Origin: Batkoa obscura
Taxonomy: Eukaryota; Entomophthoromycota; Entomophthoromycetes; Entomophthorales; Batkoaceae
Direction: 5' to 3'
DNA: 22,277 nucleotides
Assembly (NCBI GenBank): GCA_030770535.1
Contig: JASVEC010000270.1
Coordinates: forward strand, 1-22,277
Part shown: positions 9,544 through 18,700 of the stretch, piece by piece
Layout: each line of letters begins with the position of its first letter
How positions within the stretch are numbered: position 1 is the first letter of the stretch
Notes under the pieces: model-generated
Told to the model about the DNA's origin: nothing
The model's input: the letters and a program-made list of their open reading frames with translations, nothing else
The model's database searches: none
Translations under genes and position numbers: made by a program

Positions 9544-9578
9544 TCTCGCGTTCATTAAATCTTCAACTTTCGCGTTTT
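9544..9578 (-). promoter_or_regulatory. Paired MCB/SCB-like (G1/S) sites upstream of the Sld2-like gene
   Basis: Two CGCG motifs lie about 160-190 bases before the ATG at 9737: TCTCGCGTT (9544-9552) and TTTCGCGTTTT (9568-9578). On the minus strand the second reads ACGCGAAA, which combines the MBF core (ACGCG) and the SBF core (CGCGAAA) and is close to an E2F site. CGCG is very rare in this AT-rich intergenic DNA. Such sites drive G1/S expression of replication genes in fungi, matching the downstream gene. Function is inferred. Confidence 0.5.
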
Positions 9579-9736
9579 AAAATTATACTAAATTTAAGCT
9601 TGACTTCCCATAATATTAGCTAGCTTTAATTGGTTAAGCTATATTAAAGTTAGTTAATTTGGTTAATTATAAAATTATAAAAATCGAATATTTTATCTCA
9701 TAATTTAATAGCTTATTCTTTATATAAAATAGTATA

Positions 9737-11427
9737 ATGTGTGACAAGTCAGAAAATAAGGCAATTGATTTACAGGATAGCTTGGCTAAGAAAAAAACAA
9801 GTGAAAAAGGAGATAAAGAGTACAATGGACTTTATACAAAACTTAATAAATATAAGACAATGATAAAGAATTGGGAATATAATTTCAAAAAAAAGTATAA
9901 TAGGGATCCTAGAGTTGAAGATATTGATGACTTTCCAGTTATGGGTAAATAATAATAACTTTCATTGAGTTTTCATTAATACATTTTTAGTTAAGAATTA
10001 TAAAATGTACGCCGAAATTAAAAAGAATCTCATGAGGAATTTTACAGAAAGGTATAAAGAAGATGTAGAAAAGATAAAAAGGGGATCGAAAGAAAAATCT
10101 ATGATTAAAAATAAAGAAGAAAAGAACAACATTAATGAAATCAAAGATACATCTATTGAAGAAATAAAAGCTTTTATTTCCCCTGAAAAGAGCAATTTGG
10201 CGAATCCAAGTAATGAAACATCAATAACTCATTTCTTGAATCAAACTAAGGCTCTTTCAGAAATGAGGTCCGCGTCACTCCCAGAATTTAAGAAAGAAGA
10301 TGACATTGAAGAACAAAAAGCTAATATTCAAGTAAAGGAAGTTATTGAAAAAGAAGAAGAGATAAGAAGTTTAAAAGAATATGATGAAAATAAGGAAGAT
10401 TTTTATTATCCACCTACCCCGGAAAACAATTGTTCTGAAATTGATGAACTTCCAGTTGATAATGAATCTAGAATCTTAGATAGGGAGGAAATACATGGAA
10501 ATCATTCTATAGAAGCAACATCATCTATGGAAATACCACCACCAACTGCTTTTAGTAAGCTATTTGTAGAAACCCCAGTTTATTGGCAACAATTGATGGC
10601 GAAATTTATTGTACCAAAAGGCCATCCAAAATACATGGATCGAGAATTAATGAAACAGGCAAAAAGAATTTGTGATTGGACACAATATATGTTAGTTAAA
10701 CACTTTGGCGATATACTTGAAGATCCGAAATTTAGAATTAATAGTTTACCTTCTTATCCGTATGCTAAACCACTTACACCTTATTCTTTTCAAAAACCAA
10801 TTCAACGTATCAGAGGTTATCAAACAGCTAAAGAAATTTTAGAAGAAAAAGAAAAAGGATTTATATTTGAAAGACAAAAATTAAGGGGATGGTTCAATAA
10901 TCCACGTTTAAATACGAAAAACATTACTACTTATAAACCAAGGCCAAAAGACGAAGACGGTAATGAAATACCACTTGTTTATCCATGGACATTTGAGGAT
11001 GAACATACAGCCAAAGGTGATCCTACACATTATAGGTTTAAATTCCCATTAAAAGAAAAAGATCCTCGATATATGCTGATTATAGAAAAAATTCGAGGTA
11101 GCTAACTTATATCATATTATAAAACTTTTAACTAATAAAATTTTAGCTCAAGAAGAAGCTAAGAGAGAAGAAGAAGAAAGAAAGATAAGAGAGGAAGAAA
11201 TGAAGAAGAAAGAAGAAGCAAAAGCTAAAAGAATTGCAAGAAAAGCTGCATCGGATGCTAGAAAGAGTAAACCTAAAACAGGGTTAAAAGATTCAGATTT
11301 AGTTTCAACTAATTTTGTTAAAATGGATACTAGAAGAGGGAAGTATCGTACTGGAACTGGTAAACCTAAAGGTGCATCTAGAATTAAGATATCTAAATAT
11401 TGTAAAGAACCAAGGAGAAGACCTTAA
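9737..11427 (+). CDS. Sld2/Drc1-like DNA replication initiation factor, three exons
   Basis: Exons 9737-9944, 9991-11097 and 11147-11427 sum to 1596 nt, or 531 residues. The N-terminal Sld2/RecQ4 motif spans about 35-78: LNKYKTMIKNWEYNF, then RDPRVEDID and, across the first intron, VKNYKMY. The middle (80-240) is charged and low-complexity. A distinctive Pro/aromatic-rich part follows (about 250-440). Exon 3 starts with a Glu/Lys/Arg helix and ends in a basic tail containing VSTNFVKMDTRRGKY, resembling the C-terminal motif of Sld2/RecQ4. Family role: after CDK phosphorylation Sld2 binds Dpb11 and helps assemble the CMG helicase at origins. Candidate CDK sites are S133-P, T212-P, T264-P and T332-P. 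The introns (9945-9990, 11098-11146) are phase 1. G1/S-like sites lie upstream. The N-terminal motif is convincing; the middle domain is not one I recognise. Confidence 0.72.
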
Positions 11428-11689
11428 TTTATTTAATTTAATTATTGTATAGCTTTGGACATTTTTCTTGTAAAATGTTAAGAGATGTATTCATTATTTT
11501 ACTCAATGGGATTAGGAATATCTATTTTTGCTTCAGTATTTTGTACACTTTTTAAGTACCCTGTAATTTAAAAATCAACAGTTGAATTCTCAAACAAAAG
11601 TATAAACATATCATTAAATCGAATGCAAAGGACTGATGATAGTGCCAAAAACTAAGTTGCGAATTTACTTTTTTACAAGCTTTGCATTA

Positions 11690-11735
11690 GTTTTTACATT
11701 TTTGTATTTTTATATTTTTATATTTTTATATTATT
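11690..11735. repeat. (TTTTTATA)n-like simple repeat
   Basis: Tandem TATTTTTATATTTTTATA units, a T-rich simple repeat about 270 bp past the Sld2-like stop codon. Confidence 0.6.
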
Positions 11736-12590
11736 GAATAATACTTGTGTTCTGGTTTTATTAACCCTTATCGTATATTAAACAGAAGATTAAGTTGTAA
11801 GGAGAATGACTTTTTTGATGTGATACTTGTCTTAAAGTTTGAATTAATAGTTTATAGATATCATATTAGAAATTTGGTTTCAATTTTAGCACCATATAAC
11901 TATCTAAATAAATAATAAATTTATGTATTAAACTAGATAATTCATGTTTCATGGTTCAGTTACTTAAATATATATTAAATCCCTTAATATCATTTGTATT
12001 TTCACTTGACTTTTTTACATTTTTCAGTTTTATCAACCAAGTATTGGAAATATCTTTTTTTTATTCCAACATTTTGTTCACTATATAACTTATAATTTAA
12101 TAATCTATTACTTTAATCCTTAACCAGGAAAAAGCACATTCGTATTATTTTAAAATGTAAGTGTGACTTAACAGAGTTATCAGAGTTAACATATAGTTTT
12201 ATAATTTATCTAAATTTATTTAAATAACTACAAATTTAATATATTTAGAGTACCCAAAATCTTCTCCTTTAACAATTTAGTTAACAAGTTCAAGAATAAT
12301 GACTAAAAAAAACAAACTTAAAATGATTTTTTAGCAAGCTATTTTGACCTCCTCCCTATTACAAAAACATAGTTGTATAAGGCAGTAAAAAGATCCTTGA
12401 TGAAAACAAAAGTTGTAAAAATTATATTAAAATTACAGTTATATGTATAATTAAATGCTAAAGAATATCTCGCAAGACATATTTGATATTACATAATGAA
12501 TGATAACATGATAAAGATCAATGAATATGTGCGCAAAAAAAAATATAATTGAAAAAAATAATAAAAAATAATAAGGGTTAATATTAAAAT

Positions 12591-12662
12591 AGAAAGTCAA
12601 TGTACAAATTAGACAGGATACAGATTATGAAAATAAGTGATATTACATTAAATACGTGTGAC
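12591..12662 (+). promoter_or_regulatory. Upstream blocks shared with the other active trypsin gene
   Basis: Block 1, AGAAAGTCAATGTACAAATT (12591-12610 and onward), matches GGAAACTCAATATACAAATT at 20010. Block 2, AAGTGATATTACATTAAATA (12635-12654 and onward), matches AAGTAAAATCACATTGTATA at 20054. The distances to the start codon are 162 and 118 bases here, against 160 and 116 at the other gene. Collinear conservation in otherwise diverged non-coding DNA suggests regulatory sites, or a recent duplication of gene plus promoter. Confidence 0.55.
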
Positions 12663-12707
12663 TAGTATATAAAGTAAGCAGACTACAAAAAATAGTCTAA
12701 AATTAAA

Positions 12708-12720
12708 CTATAAAAGCTAA
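12708..12720 (+). promoter_or_regulatory. TATA box of the first active trypsin gene
   Basis: CTATAAAAGCTAA lies 32 bases before the ATG at 12753. The second active trypsin gene has CTATAAAAACTAA at the equivalent distance (33 bases), which supports this one over the TATATAAA at 12666-12673. Confidence 0.6.
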
Positions 12721-12752
12721 TCGAAATATTCAAGATTTGTTCAAACAATTCA

Positions 12753-13523
12753 ATGAAATCCTCTCTCATTTTTACTCTCTTTGGTGCTGCTATCGCTGGT
12801 GAAATTCCTTTGAAAGCTCCACCCAGTCGCATTGTAGGAGGTTATGAAGTATCTCCCAAGTTTAAATACTCATGGATGGTATCACTTGACTATGAAAGGT
12901 CTCATTTTTGTGGTGGTGCTTTGTATAATGGAAATACTGTCATCTCAGCTGCCCATTGTGTTATTGGATCAACTTTATCATGGACTGCTCGTATACATCG
13001 TCACAACTTAAATGCTACTGAATCTTCTGAACAAGGAAAAACTTACAAAATCAAATCTCGTATTTCTCATCCAAGCTATAAAGCTGATACAAATGCTTAT
13101 GATATTGCTATTTGGAAACTTGATACTGCAGCTGGACCATTAACTGGAATCAAGCTTGATTCCGGAAAATATGCCAATGCTGATAATACTCTTCTCAAGG
13201 TTATTGGATGGGGTGATACCACTGAAGGGGGGAACTCTTCATCAATCCTTTTAGAGGTTGGGGTTCCAGTATTGAACGCTGATAGATGTAAAAAGTCTTA
13301 TAAAAACTTAGACAGTAAATCACAATTTTGCGCTGGATATCCAGAAGGAGGTAAAGATTCTTGTCAAGGTGATTCTGGAGGGCCAATATTTGTTCAAGAA
13401 GGTTCGAATTCAATATTGGTTGGTGTCGTATCATGGGGTGAAGGTTGTGCTCGAAATGGTAAGCCAGGGGTATATACTCGTATATCTGCTGTTACTGATT
13501 TTATTAACAAAAACTCCAAATGA
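12753..13523 (+). CDS. Secreted trypsin-like serine protease (S1A family), active-type
   Basis: Single exon of 256 residues. Signal peptide at about 1-16, then a short propeptide ending in R26 before IVGGYEVSP, so the zymogen would be activated by tryptic cleavage at R26-I27. The catalytic triad is complete: H68 in SAAHC, D117 in YDIAIW and S208 in GDSGGP. D202, six residues before the Ser, together with the SWGEGC and GKPGVY glycines, gives a trypsin-type S1 pocket for cleavage after Arg or Lys. Three disulfides are predicted: C53-C69, C179-C193 and C204-C232. The protein should be exported and act outside the cell, probably in nutrition or host/insect cuticle digestion (inference). It is close to the protein at 20170 and more distant from the catalytically dead one at 8051. 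Possible poly(A) signal at 13541-13546. Confidence 0.97.
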   Translation: MKSSLIFTLFGAAIAGEIPLKAPPSRIVGGYEVSPKFKYSWMVSLDYERSHFCGGALYNGNTVISAAHCVIGSTLSWTARIHRHNLNATESSEQGKTYKIKSRISHPSYKADTNAYDIAIWKLDTAAGPLTGIKLDSGKYANADNTLLKVIGWGDTTEGGNSSSILLEVGVPVLNADRCKKSYKNLDSKSQFCAGYPEGGKDSCQGDSGGPIFVQEGSNSILVGVVSWGEGCARNGKPGVYTRISAVTDFINKNSK

Positions 13524-14082
13524 GAGTACATTGAAATTTTAATAAACTTATAAATTACTTTAAAACTATTCAATACTGCTTTATAAACGTAGGAAATTAC
13601 TAAAATTTTGATTGTTTCCAATTTTATTAAACTTCGCTATTCTTTGAAAGGTTTGAAGTAGAAGTATCGTCAAATCGATGATTCTTTTAATTTATAAGCA
13701 TTGTAATTTAGCTATAATTATGGACAAAACTAGGTTTATAATACAGTTGGTTTTAAGCTTTATAATTATGTAATCAGTTCTCATTTTATTTGGCTTTTCT
13801 AAAAATGTAGTTTACTTTTATGATTAGATTTTTTTGGAATCCTAAACCACAGGAGTAACAAATCGATTTAATAAATTATTTTTATGCTAGCAAAATTTTG
13901 ATTTCAAAAGCTAAATTAAAATTAACTAATAAAAGTTTATAATATATAAATATATATATATAGCTCAGTAAAAAAGCAAATAGAAGGCTGAAATATATAT
14001 GTTTATCTATCGAATTTTATTAAATCATCTAAGATAACAAAACGGAATAAACTTGTTAAACTAACGATAAATATATCTTAAC

Positions 14083-14188
14083 ATATGAGGATGCTTTTTT
14101 TGGCTTCATTACTTTTTCCACCCTGCAAGTGCTATTTGAGTGAAAAAATTGCTAGTAAATTCTTAGACACAAAAATACATCCCCGTAT
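14083..14188 (+). mobile_element. Foldback MITE family A, copy 2
   Basis: Left end ATATGAGGATGC, right end ATACATCCCCGTAT. Internal CTATTTGAGTGAAAAAATTG and AGTAAATTCTTA match the family. 106 bp, forward orientation. Confidence 0.8.
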
Positions 14189-14599
14189 TAATATATAGAT
14201 ATAAAATATTAACAATTACCATTTTAAAATATATTTTTTATTCAGCTAAAATACTTTTTTAGTTTTTTAATAGTTGTATATAGAAATTGATTTTGGAATA
14301 TACTAAAATTAGTTTGAATGGGTATTATAGCGTTAAAAGTCAATATATAAATATATAGTCAATTAACTTATTGATTTTTTAAAATCTAAAAAACACAAAC
14401 ATTAGATAATTTGAAAATAATATTAAAATATATATATAATATTGACTTTAAATAAAAACAGTATAAATGTAATGTCATGATAATATAACAACTCAATTCA
14501 AAATTAAGCAAGGAATACAGTTAATTCAATATTTATTATAATATGTAAGGGGTCTTTCTGTTTAATGTGGCTTGAATAGTTTAAAAACTAAAGAATGAA

Positions 14600-14880
14600 T
14601 TGTTTGAAAAACTTGGTTGGGAGTATGGGGACTTTGCGGTAGTTACATGCTCTATTTATATTATAGGGCCATATCAAAAGTAATGGTAATTTTCTGATCA
14701 ATAAGGGTAAGGCAAGGCTATCAATGCTATAACAACGAATATTTTTTATAGTAGAAAATAAAATTGTTTTGGATTGAAGAATATTGTAATTAGTTACCCG
14801 TGCCACAATCCTTTAGTAAAAAGTTATGGATTTTAGGAGTAGCTTTGAATAATATTAGATGGTAACTGGCAATTAAATGC
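14600..14880 (+). pseudogene. Possible relic of a Tc1/mariner-like transposase
   Basis: This stretch is richer in G and C than its surroundings. It translates, in changing frames with stops, into pieces like Tc1/mariner transposases: a VWG-like piece near 14622, then PCHNPLVKSYGF (about 14798-14834) followed by an ILDGNW piece, recalling the C-terminal part of the DDE domain (CH...VK...I.vLdWP.qSPdlNP). It lies between two foldback elements in the same orientation (copies 2 and 3). The evidence is weak; a decayed host gene is also possible. Confidence 0.3.
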
Positions 14881-14969
14881 TTTAAAGGCAGGATTTTAAA
14901 TAAGCATGTTTATTTTAAAACTAGAACAAAGATGAAAAATTGTTTATTAGGAGGATTGCTTATGGACAT

Positions 14970-15071
14970 ATATGAGGGTGTTTTTTTTTAGTTTGTTCAC
15001 TTTTTCCATTTGTTAAGCGCTATTTGAGTGAAAAGATCGCTAATAAAATTCTTAAGCAAAAAAATCCAAAT
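14970..15071 (+). mobile_element. Foldback MITE family A, copy 3
   Basis: Left end ATATGAGGGTGTTTTTTTT; centre AAGCGCTATTTGAGTGAAAA; then AATAAAATTCTTAAGCAAAA. The right end (ATCCAAAT) is worn. About 102 bp, forward orientation. Confidence 0.75.
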
Positions 15072-15103
15072 AATAAACAGTATTGTTAGATTAACTCAGA
15101 ATT

Positions 15104-15234
15104 AGATGTCTTTTGTTGTTTTTGGTTTATAGTCAATTTTTTCTAACACGAAGTTAAGAGCCACAGGCTTCCTTATATTCTTGAGTTCATGTCAATATAT
15201 TTTAACTTCAAACTAAAAATAACGGAAGACATCT
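15104..15234. mobile_element. Foldback MITE family B, 131 bp
   Basis: The left arm starts AGATGTCTTTTGTTGTTTTT and, read on the other strand, the right arm starts AGATGTCTTCCGTTATTTTT; similarity continues inward for about 30 bases. The centre has GAGCCACAGGCTTCC, a small GC hairpin. TA flanks both GATGTC ends (TTAGATG...CATCTAG), fitting a TA target duplication. Non-coding. Only one copy is seen in the window; its GATGT ends resemble those of family A. Confidence 0.65.
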
Positions 15235-15334
15235 AGCTGCAAGCTGCTCTTCTATAGAATTTCTGTTTTTTAATTAGCAAGTACTACCAAAAATGGACCT
15301 TTAAATTATGTATGATTTGTAAGGTAAAAAGAAC

Positions 15335-15441
15335 ATATGGGGGTGTTTTTTTTGGCCTTATTACTTTTTCTATCCTTTAAGCGCTATTTAAGTGAAAAGA
15401 TTATTAGTAAAATTCTTAAACAAAAAAATACATCCTTATAT
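15335..15441 (+). mobile_element. Foldback MITE family A, copy 4
   Basis: Left end ATATGGGGGTGTTTTTTTTG, centre AAGCGCTATTTAAGTGAAAA, then AGTAAAATTCTTAAACAAAA and right end TACATCCTTATAT. 107 bp, forward orientation, directly followed by copy 5. Confidence 0.85.
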
Positions 15442-15541
15442 GGTGGACATTTTTTGTTTGAGAATTTTACTGACAATTTTTCTATTTAAGTAGTACTCAA
15501 CAAATGGAAGAAGTGATAAAATCAAAAAAACATCCTCATAT
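15438..15541 (-). mobile_element. Foldback MITE family A, copy 5 (abutting copy 4)
   Basis: Starts ATATGGTGGACATTTTTTG, sharing the ATAT at 15438-15441 with copy 4, and ends CATCCTCATAT. Reverse orientation: GAGAATTTTACTGACAATTT is the complement of the family's inner block. The AGCGCT centre is changed. Copies 4 and 5 together form a compound inverted repeat of about 207 bp, some 220 bp before the ABC gene start. Confidence 0.8.
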
Positions 15542-15714
15542 TCTATAAATATACCAGCTCGGGACAACATTCGTGGATAAAATGTATAAAAAGAATTTCT
15601 TAGTCTTCGTAAAGTACGCAGTTATGAATAATAAATAACACGCAGTATCCTTTTTAATTATTCTCAAAGCACTTAACATTGCGAATCTTTACCAAATTTA
15701 AGTCCATTACCAGT

Positions 15715-15725
15715 CTATAAATTAA
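15715..15725 (+). promoter_or_regulatory. TATA-like box of the ABC transporter gene
   Basis: CTATAAATTAA lies 33 bases before the ATG at 15759, the same spacing and similar context as the CTATAAAA boxes of the two active trypsin genes. Confidence 0.5.
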
Positions 15726-15758
15726 AGTGGGAGAATTCTTAAAATATTAAAATTTAAA

Positions 15759-18700
15759 ATGTTTAAATTAAAGAGAAAGAGACAAGGGAGCAAAAGAGAC
15801 GAAAAAGATGTAGAGTTACAAGAAAAAATACAAAATGCAAAAAATGTACCTTTTCTTAAATTATTCAAATTTGCTACAACTAAAGATAGATTGCTAATAT
15901 CTTTTGCGTCATTGGCTTCTATCATTAATGGTATATCTCAACCAATTTTATTTTTGTTGTTTTCTCAAGTAATTGGTTTGTTCGGTGATTATCAAAAGAA
16001 TTACTCTGAGAATCCAGATCTCGCTAATAAAACATTAAGAGAGACTGTTGATTTCTTGTGTATTATGTTTGTAATAGTTGGAGCTATTACTGCAGCCGCT
16101 GCTTACTTTCAATTATCATTTTGGTTAATGGTTGGAGAAAGTCAGGCTGTAAGAATCAGAAATAAATATTATCATTCGGTTTTAAGTCAAGAAATGGGGT
16201 GGTTTGATTCTATTTCTTCAGGCGATATCGCTTCACGCATAGCCGGTGATATTAATTTAGTTCAAGGTGGCATATCAGATAAAGTCGGTCTTCTTATACA
16301 ATATTTTACCTGCTTTATTGCTGCTTTCGTTATAGCTTTTATAAAAGGGTGGAAATTAACTTTAGTAATGTTAACTTCAGTACCATTACTGACACTTGCT
16401 GGTGTTCTAACAAGTAAAGCTATTGCAGATGTTTCTAAGGGCGGACAAGGTGTATATGGCGAAGCAGACTCTATAGCTGAAGAGGTATTATCTGCTATCA
16501 AAACAGTCTATTCATTCAATACTCAGGAAAAAGAACAGAATAGATATGAGGATAAACTAAGATTAGCTCGTAAGAAAGGGTTTCGTAAAGCTTTTTTTAC
16601 AGGGTTGAGCAATGGTATTTTTTTACTCATCATGTTTTCAAGTTATGCCTTGGCTATGTGGTATGGTGGTAAATTAATTCGCGATGGGGAGCAAAAAGCT
16701 GATAATGTATTGACAGTATTCTTTAATGTCTTAATCGGTTCTATGGTATTAGGTATGACTTCTCCATCACTTACTGCTATTGCCACTGCTCAAGGTGCTG
16801 CTACTAAATTATTTGAAATTATTGAAAGGAAATCAAACATTGATCCGTTTTTAGTAACAGATGAGCACTTAAAAAATCAATCTAAAATATCATCAGTTAA
16901 GGGAAACATAAAATTTGAAAATGTACAATTCAGTTATCCATCTAGGCCAGATGTTCAGATCCTTAAAGGTATTACTTTTGAAGCATCAAAAGGACAAACT
17001 GTTGCTTTAGTTGGTCATTCTGGTAGTGGTAAAAGTACATGTGTTGGATTGATAGAAAGGTTCTATGCACCAACATCTGGAAGAGTTTTGTTAGATGGAA
17101 TAGATATATCTAAAATCTCAAATAAATTCTTAAAAGAACATGTTGGTTTAGTAGGTCAAGAACCATGTTTGTTTGGTACTACTATTAAACAGAACATACT
17201 ATTTGGTTTAAAGAATGACGATGAGTTTAAAGTTGATGCTAAACAATTACATGATCGTGTTGTAAATGCTTGTAAACTAGCTAATATTCATGATTTTATC
17301 ATGAAATTACCACAACAATATGATACTATGGTTGGTGACCGTGGCTCTCAATTGAGTGGTGGACAGAAGCAAAGAATAGCTATTGCTAGAGCTATAATTA
17401 AGGATCCAACTATATTATTACTTGATGAAGCTACCTCAGCTTTAGATACTGAGTCAGAAAGAATTGTTCAAAAAGCACTAGATAATGCTGCTAAAGATAG
17501 AACTACTATTGTAATTGCACATCGTTTATCTACTATCAAAAAAGCAGATAAGATCGTTGTCTTTGACAAGGGTACTATCATTGAAGAAGGAAGCCACAAT
17601 GAATTAATTGAGCTTAATGGTGCTTATGCTAATTTAGTTAAACAGCAAGAAATTAGGAAAAGGGATGAAGAAGAAAAGAACAAAGATGATGACATTATTA
17701 GTAGTGACATAAATGTGGATGGAGTGGTACTAGATATAAAAGATGATGAGCAGTTAGAAGATAGTTTATTTAAAATGGCAAGCCGAATTAAATCACTTTC
17801 AGGAGAATTGGTCAAGGATAAGAATAAACCATATGAAGCTCCAATGCCATTAATGAGATGTTTAAAGATGGTATCATCATATTGGTATTACGGATTTTTA
17901 GGATCTTTTGGTGCATTATCAGATGGGATTTCATACCCTGTTTATGCAGTTCTTCTTACTGAAGCCACACAATCGTTTTTTGATTTAGGCACACCAGGAT
18001 TAATAGAAAAAGGACTACAGGATATTAATTTTTGGTCCCTTATGTTCTTAGTTCTAGCTATTTGTTGCTTAATTGTAGGCTTTTTGAGGTATGCTGCCTA
18101 TAATACACTGGGCGAGCATCTTACTTATGAAATACGTAGAAGATGTTTCCGTTCGTTATTGGCCCAAGAAGTTGGTTTTTATGATGCTCCTGAGAACTCA
18201 GTTGGAATTATTGCTGGTAAACTATCAACTGAAGCTGAAAATGTACAAGGTTTAGTTGGTAAATTTATGGGCCCGATTTTTAGTGCTTTATCTTGTACTA
18301 TTGCGAGTTTGATTATTGCTTTTTTAAATGGATGGAAACTCACTTTAGTTGCATTAGCTACTGTGCCACTTAATGCTTATGGTCAACTTGTTGAAGTTTC
18401 TGCATTAACTGATGTAACTGAGCAAAGTAAGCGTGCTTACTTAAAAGTGTCACAAATTGCTATGGAGTCAATCATTAATAAGCGCACTATTAACTCACTA
18501 AATAGAGAGACTATATTTTTTGAAGACTATTTAGGAAGAGTTAGAAAGGCTCATGAAATTTCGAGAAAAGGCTATCTTAAATCGGCTGTAGGGTATTCAT
18601 TTGCTATGAGTATTCCGCACTTTATTAATGCTTTGGTGTTTTGGTATGGAACCACTCTAGTGATTAATCAAGAATACACATATAAAAATATGTTTCAAAT

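Larger units (their letters stand above)
8819..9736. other. Intergenic region with one foldback element and G1/S motifs
   Basis: No gene seen. It holds an imperfect hairpin (8907-8959), the first 105-bp foldback element (9250-9355), and two CGCG motifs (9544-9578) upstream of the Sld2-like gene. Confidence 0.5.
11428..12752. other. Gene-poor intergenic region before the first active trypsin gene
   Basis: About 1.3 kb with no usable open frame or RNA gene seen. It holds T-rich repeats near 11690-11735, a fragment at 11885-11961 resembling one at 6489-6560, and at its right end the trypsin promoter blocks (12591-12615, 12635-12662, 12708-12720). Confidence 0.5.
13524..15758. other. Transposon-rich intergenic region upstream of the ABC gene
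   Basis: About 2.2 kb without an intact gene. It holds four copies of the 105-bp foldback element, one 131-bp foldback element and a possible transposase relic at about 14600-14880. A TA-rich microsatellite lies near 13940-13962. The ABC gene promoter sits at the right end. Confidence 0.6.

Noticed and set aside
12666-12673. TATATAAA as the TATA box of the trypsin gene at 12753
   Set aside because: The CTATAAAAGCTAA at 12708-12720 is conserved in sequence and distance at the paralogue, whereas this one is not.
13201-13621. Two minus-strand open frames over the end of the trypsin gene at 12753
   Set aside because: They are antisense shadows of a clearly coding trypsin exon and show no motif.
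14334-14456. Inverted repeat with AAAGTCAATAT arms
   Set aside because: The arms are mostly TA repeats beyond about 12 bases and there is no second copy; too weak to call another foldback element.
14588-14806. Minus-strand open frame of 72 codons
   Set aside because: No recognisable domain; it overlaps the plus-strand transposase-like relic and is probably chance.
15722-17815. Minus-strand frames overlapping the ABC gene
   Set aside because: They are antisense to the conserved transporter domains; Ser/Leu-rich shadow peptides.
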